Shown one piece after another: positions 5,562 to 8,028 of a stretch of DNA of 8,028 bases. The notes beneath the pieces are model-generated. The model was not told the origin of the DNA. It searched no databases and was given only the letters and a program-made list of their open reading frames with translations. The stretch is from an uncultured Candidatus Udaeobacter sp. (GTDB taxonomy: Bacteria > Verrucomicrobiota > Verrucomicrobiia > Chthoniobacterales > UBA10450). Numbering within the stretch: the first letter of the stretch is position 1; each line of letters begins with the position of its first letter. The DNA is taken from the NCBI GenBank assembly GCA_955652715.1, contig CATPBS010000086.1:1-8028 (forward strand), in the 5' to 3' direction. The position numbers and the translations under genes were made by a program.

Positions 5562-6350
5562 TCACTCTCGAAAGATTTTCGGTTTTATCGACACATTGCT
5601 GATCGCAGGCTTTCGAGCCTGTTCGCGATGATATAGCCCGCGGACCAACTGCTGGAACATCGCGCGCACCCAGCGGAGAAGAAATCGCATCGCGATGTTA
5701 AACGACATTTTCGATTTCCCGCGTACGCGATCGCGAAAGGCGATCGGGATTTCACGTACGCGCAGCGTGCCACCCGCGCGCACGATCGTCTCGAATACAA
5801 TTTTGAAACCGCTGCTCTGGGGCGCCAACTCCAGCAGCCGAGACCGGCCAATAGCGAAGAAGCCGCACATGGAATCGTGTAGCCCGGTGAGTGGATAAGC
5901 AAGCGCCGCACCTGCCCGCGACACGAGGCGGCGCCATATCGGCCAGCCCGGTGTGGATCCGCCTTTCACATACCGACTCCCGACGACCAAGTCTGCGGTG
6001 CCGGCAAACAGTGGTGCCAGCAAATCCTTGATCCGCTCGGGCGGATGACTTAGGTCTGCGTCCATCACCAGAAGAATTTCTCCTTCCGCGGCCCTGGCAC
6101 CGGACATAATTGCGCCGGCCAGGCCGAGGTCTGCGTCGTCTTGTTCGATCAAGCGGATTGGTTGACTTCCTTCGAGAGCGCGGATTTCGGCGCGAGTGGC
6201 GTCGGTGGAATGATCATCGACGAACAGAATTTCCCGAAAAGGAACAGCGCACGCAGCAATTTGCGACACCAGCGGCGCGATATTTTCCTCTTCGTTCAAT
6301 GTTGGAACAATGATGGAGACCGAACGGGCGTGCGCTGGGGAACTGGTCAT
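5562..6350 (-). CDS. Family 2 glycosyltransferase, polyprenyl-phosphate mannose synthase (DPM1) like
   Basis: The enzyme probably transfers a sugar from a nucleotide donor to polyprenyl phosphate at the inner face of the membrane, feeding later glycan or lipid modification. Its 262 residues hold a complete GT-A domain: VSIIVPTLNEEENI (11-24), VDDHSTDAT (44-52), the metal-binding DAD in MDADLSHPPE (96-105), GSRYVKGG (124-131), the acceptor-side segment HDSMCGFF (158-165) and RVRGKSKMSF (208-217), characteristic of DPM1-like enzymes. There is no C-terminal GtrA-type membrane domain; a basic, amphipathic stretch near 222-245 may bind the membrane. The start ATG 6348-6350 is nine residues before the first strand. 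The gene follows tRNA-Thr by 47 bp on the same strand. That gap is AT-rich (TTTAATTATT), unlike its surroundings, and may hold the promoter. The sugar and acceptor are not determined. Confidence 0.9.
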   Translation of the reverse strand: MTSSPAHARSVSIIVPTLNEEENIAPLVSQIAACAVPFREILFVDDHSTDATRAEIRALEGSQPIRLIEQDDADLGLAGAIMSGARAAEGEILLVMDADLSHPPERIKDLLAPLFAGTADLVVGSRYVKGGSTPGWPIWRRLVSRAGAALAYPLTGLHDSMCGFFAIGRSRLLELAPQSSGFKIVFETIVRAGGTLRVREIPIAFRDRVRGKSKMSFNIAMRFLLRWVRAMFQQLVRGLYHREQARKPAISNVSIKPKIFRE

Positions 6351-6397
6351 CTATGCAATCATTGAATAATTAAACAATCCGCAATCAGAAATGGAAA

Positions 6398-6470
6398 AGC
6401 CGACGACGGGATTCGAACCCGTGACCTGCGGTTTACGAAACCGCTGCTCTACCAACTGAGCTACGTCGGC
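6398..6470 (-). tRNA. trnT: tRNA-Thr (anticodon CGT)
   Basis: The 73-nt cloverleaf is complete. The acceptor stem GCCGACG (6464-6470) pairs fully with CGTCGGC (6399-6405), with discriminator T. The D arm is GCTC/GAGC with loop AGTTGGTA. The anticodon stem GCGGT/ACCGC encloses TTCGTAA, giving anticodon CGT, which reads ACG threonine codons. The T arm is ACGGG/CCCGT with loop TTCGAAT. The 3' CCA is not encoded (TTTTCC follows), so it must be added by a nucleotidyltransferase. No integrase or duplicated tRNA 3' end is nearby. Confidence 0.97.
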
Positions 6471-6615
6471 GGGAAGCGCGCAAAACATTGCATCCACCCG
6501 CGCCTGACACAAGCGGTGAGCTGTAGCGGCTTCGTACGTGACGCATTGGAGCACGGCGCAAAGCTTTCTTCTATCGCATTTGCAACGCGATCGCCAGCGT
6601 CTTATAGAGACGCAG
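6471..6615. other. Intergenic stretch upstream of tRNA-Thr
   Basis: No convincing gene. It holds the tRNA promoter by position, although no consensus boxes stand out. AGCTGTAGCGGC (6519-6530) recurs as AGCTATAGCGGC at 6614-6625, matching 11 of 12 bases, the second copy running over the stop codon of the hydrolase. The repeat may be the edge of an old small repeat insertion or chance. Confidence 0.35.
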
Positions 6616-7646
6616 CTATAGCGGCAGCACAAATGTCTCGCCGATTTCTCGAAGCGCGATGCGCTCGGAGGTCTTACCCAGCGCGGCTTCGAAGCGTTCG
6701 ATTGGCTCTCGCAAGGGTTCGAAGCTCAGGCGAAACGTTTGATGATGAACCGGCAGGATGAAGCGCGCGCCTGCGGCATTTGCCATTTCAACGGCCTGCT
6801 CGGGCGTGCAATGGTTCCGGATCCATGGGTTGTAGGCGCCGATCGACATGATCGCGAGATGGCCCAGCCCCTTCTTGTGGCTTCTGGTGAAGATGCATTT
6901 GCTGTGAATCGAAGGGGCTGCCCGGCGGAGCCGGGTTCGGCGATTTCTCCGCGTCCTCGTAGTTCTGCGAAACTGTCCGTCATTGCGGTATCACCGGCGA
7001 AAATGATGCGCCGCCCGCTTCGCTCGAGCAGATAACCGTTGTAACCGCGATAAGTATCCCGCTGTTTTCGCGCGCCCCAGTGCTTCACCGGGAAGGCACT
7101 AACGTTGATTTCGCCGGCGGTGGTGGTCTTGAAACTCTTTCGCTCACCCCACCCGAGCTCAGTGATGTCACGGAACCGTGTTCGTCTCAATAAATCACTC
7201 GTAGCACGAGCGGTGATCACACTCGTGTTTTCGTCAAAACAACGGAGCGTTCGCAGATCGAAATGATCAAAGTGCGCATGCGAAAGAAGAATTAGATCGA
7301 CCTTTGGCAGCTCATGAACCTGAAGCGCGGGTGCGGTCAATCGTTTTGGACCGACGGTGAATCCTGGCAGACGAATTCCGATGCGCGGGAAAAGCACCGG
7401 ATCAGTGAGAATTTTGATGCCGAAAAAATTGATGAGCACTGTCGCATGACCAAGCCACGCGAGCGTGACCGCTGCATCGCTCCACTTTTCGGGTTCAGGC
7501 TTGGCAGAGGCCGGAGAAATCGGCCGCCAGCTTTCAATCGTCCATTCACGGAAAAGATGACCGAGCCAGTGCCGTACCCGCGAACTGCGCAGAGTTGGTC
7601 GTTCAGGTGCCTCCATGCAAAAGGAGTTAGACCGCTCATCCGGCAT
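6616..7646 (-). pseudogene. UlaG-like metallo-beta-lactamase-fold hydrolase, frame-disrupted
   Basis: Zn-dependent hydrolases of this group (UlaG / NAPE-PLD-like) cleave phosphoester, lactone or related bonds. The first frame, from ATG 7644-7646, carries LAWLGHATVLI (62-72), LTDPVLFP (80-87), the metal motif SHAHFDHFD (H123, H125, D127, H128), VKHW (H189) and AGDTAMTDSF (D219). After AELR (residue 230) that frame becomes meaningless. The family's C-terminal part continues in another frame: GLGHLAIMSIGAYNPWIRNH and then LPVHHQTF with the last metal-binding histidine, ending at the TAG at 6616. The break coincides with a hairpin-rich stretch of about 70-80 bp (6865-6955) that intact relatives would not be expected to have. 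So one gene appears interrupted by a short insertion whose length is not a multiple of three. If translated, the product would lack a metal ligand. It starts 20 bp after the universal stress protein's stop codon, so they were probably co-transcribed. Confidence 0.75.
6865..6935. repeat. Hairpin-rich insertion inside the hydrolase gene
   Basis: CAGCCCCTTC (6865-6874) and GAAGGGGCTG (6911-6920) form a perfect 10-bp inverted repeat around a 36-bp loop, which itself holds CTTC/GAAG (6881-6892). Directly abutting is a tight hairpin, CCCGGC-GGA-GCCGGG (6921-6935). The tandem stem arrangement is REP- or MITE-like. It sits exactly where the host reading frame shifts. The true ends are uncertain, perhaps about 6883 to 6956, because the inner arm may belong to the host gene. 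Confidence 0.55.
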
Positions 7647-7666
7647 TTCCCGACCAAGAGCACTCG

Positions 7667-8028
7667 TCAGGGCCCGCTGAATAATCCCTTGAGAGCTTTC
7701 CAGAGAGTTCTGCTCGCTTTGGGCGCGCCGGCGCGCGCGACGAGCACTGGAACATTAGCACGATTCAAAATGCTGCGCGTTAAATCGCCCATGATGTAGT
7801 GGCGAAGCAGTCCCCGCGCCTGCGATGTGCCGGTCACGATCAAATCGTAATCCCCTTCACGCGCTTCTTCGAAGACTTGATCGATCACAATCCCGTGCCG
7901 AAGGCGCACCTCGGCGGAAACACCGAGCCGCTCGAGCTCTCTTTTTTGCCGTCGCAGATTTGTCCCAAGCTCGGATTTAGATTCGAGTAGCTGATCGACA
8001 TTCTCTTCCAAGCGGACAAGGTCGGCAT
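7667..8028 (-). CDS. Universal stress protein (UspA domain), 5' end outside the window
   Basis: USP domains are small cytosolic alpha/beta folds, many of which bind ATP; they are linked to stress survival. The frame is open to the window edge, so the N-terminal strand and its start are missing; about 120 residues are visible. They include the helix LVRLEENVDQLLESKSELG, the beta strand ending in EVRLRHG, the family's DYDLIVTGTS strand, and the ATP-loop region TSQARGLLRHYIMGDLTRSIL followed by VPVLVAR. In ATP-binding members the loop ends G-[ST]; here it is G-D (IMGDL), so nucleotide binding may be altered. A basic tail, ASRTLWKALKGLFSGP, ends the protein. The hydrolase gene begins 20 bp downstream. 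Confidence 0.85.
   Translation of the reverse strand, partial: ADLVRLEENVDQLLESKSELGTNLRRQKRELERLGVSAEVRLRHGIVIDQVFEEAREGDYDLIVTGTSQARGLLRHYIMGDLTRSILNRANVPVLVARAGAPKASRTLWKALKGLFSGP

Noticed and set aside
6398..6470. tRNA-Thr as an integration site for a genomic island
   Set aside because: No integrase, no repeated tRNA 3' segment and no composition shift beside it.

Overview
The window is GC-rich bacterial chromosome, gene-dense and in short, mostly independent transcription units. Weak Shine-Dalgarno sites, a tRNA gene without an encoded CCA end, REP-like palindromes and the overall gene style suggest a soil Verrucomicrobiota or Acidobacteriota-type genome. That placement is an impression from composition and protein style, not a proof.

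Layout. Positions 1-1237 hold two damaged genes facing away from each other. On the minus strand is a secreted-protein gene whose signal peptide is out of frame with its body. On the plus strand is the C-terminal half of a P1B-type metal-transporting ATPase that lacks its phosphorylation site. Positions 1274-3484 (minus strand) carry an ATP-grasp ligase followed by a YbdK-type carboxylate-amine ligase, a pairing expected to make a small peptide-like amide; a 52-bp double-hairpin repeat sits between them. Positions about 3494-3896 hold a small GIY-YIG endonuclease gene bracketed by two inverted copies of a REP-like palindrome. Positions 4063-5540 (plus strand) carry glyoxalase I and a secreted D,D-carboxypeptidase. 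Positions 5562-6470 (minus strand) carry a tRNA-Thr(CGT) followed by a polyprenyl-phosphate-mannose-synthase-like glycosyltransferase. Positions 6616-8028 (minus strand) carry the C-terminal part of a universal stress protein and a UlaG-like metallo-beta-lactamase-fold hydrolase gene that is broken by a short hairpin-rich insertion.

How the genes fit together. The two ligases, and possibly glyoxalase I, may touch low-molecular-weight thiol or gamma-glutamyl chemistry. The carboxypeptidase and the glycosyltransferase belong to envelope biogenesis. No phage, plasmid, CRISPR array or conventional insertion sequence is visible.

The most interesting signals are the endonuclease gene enclosed by inverted REP-like repeats whose stems differ by a compensatory base change, and the fact that three of about ten protein-coding loci are broken, one of them apparently by a small hairpin element.
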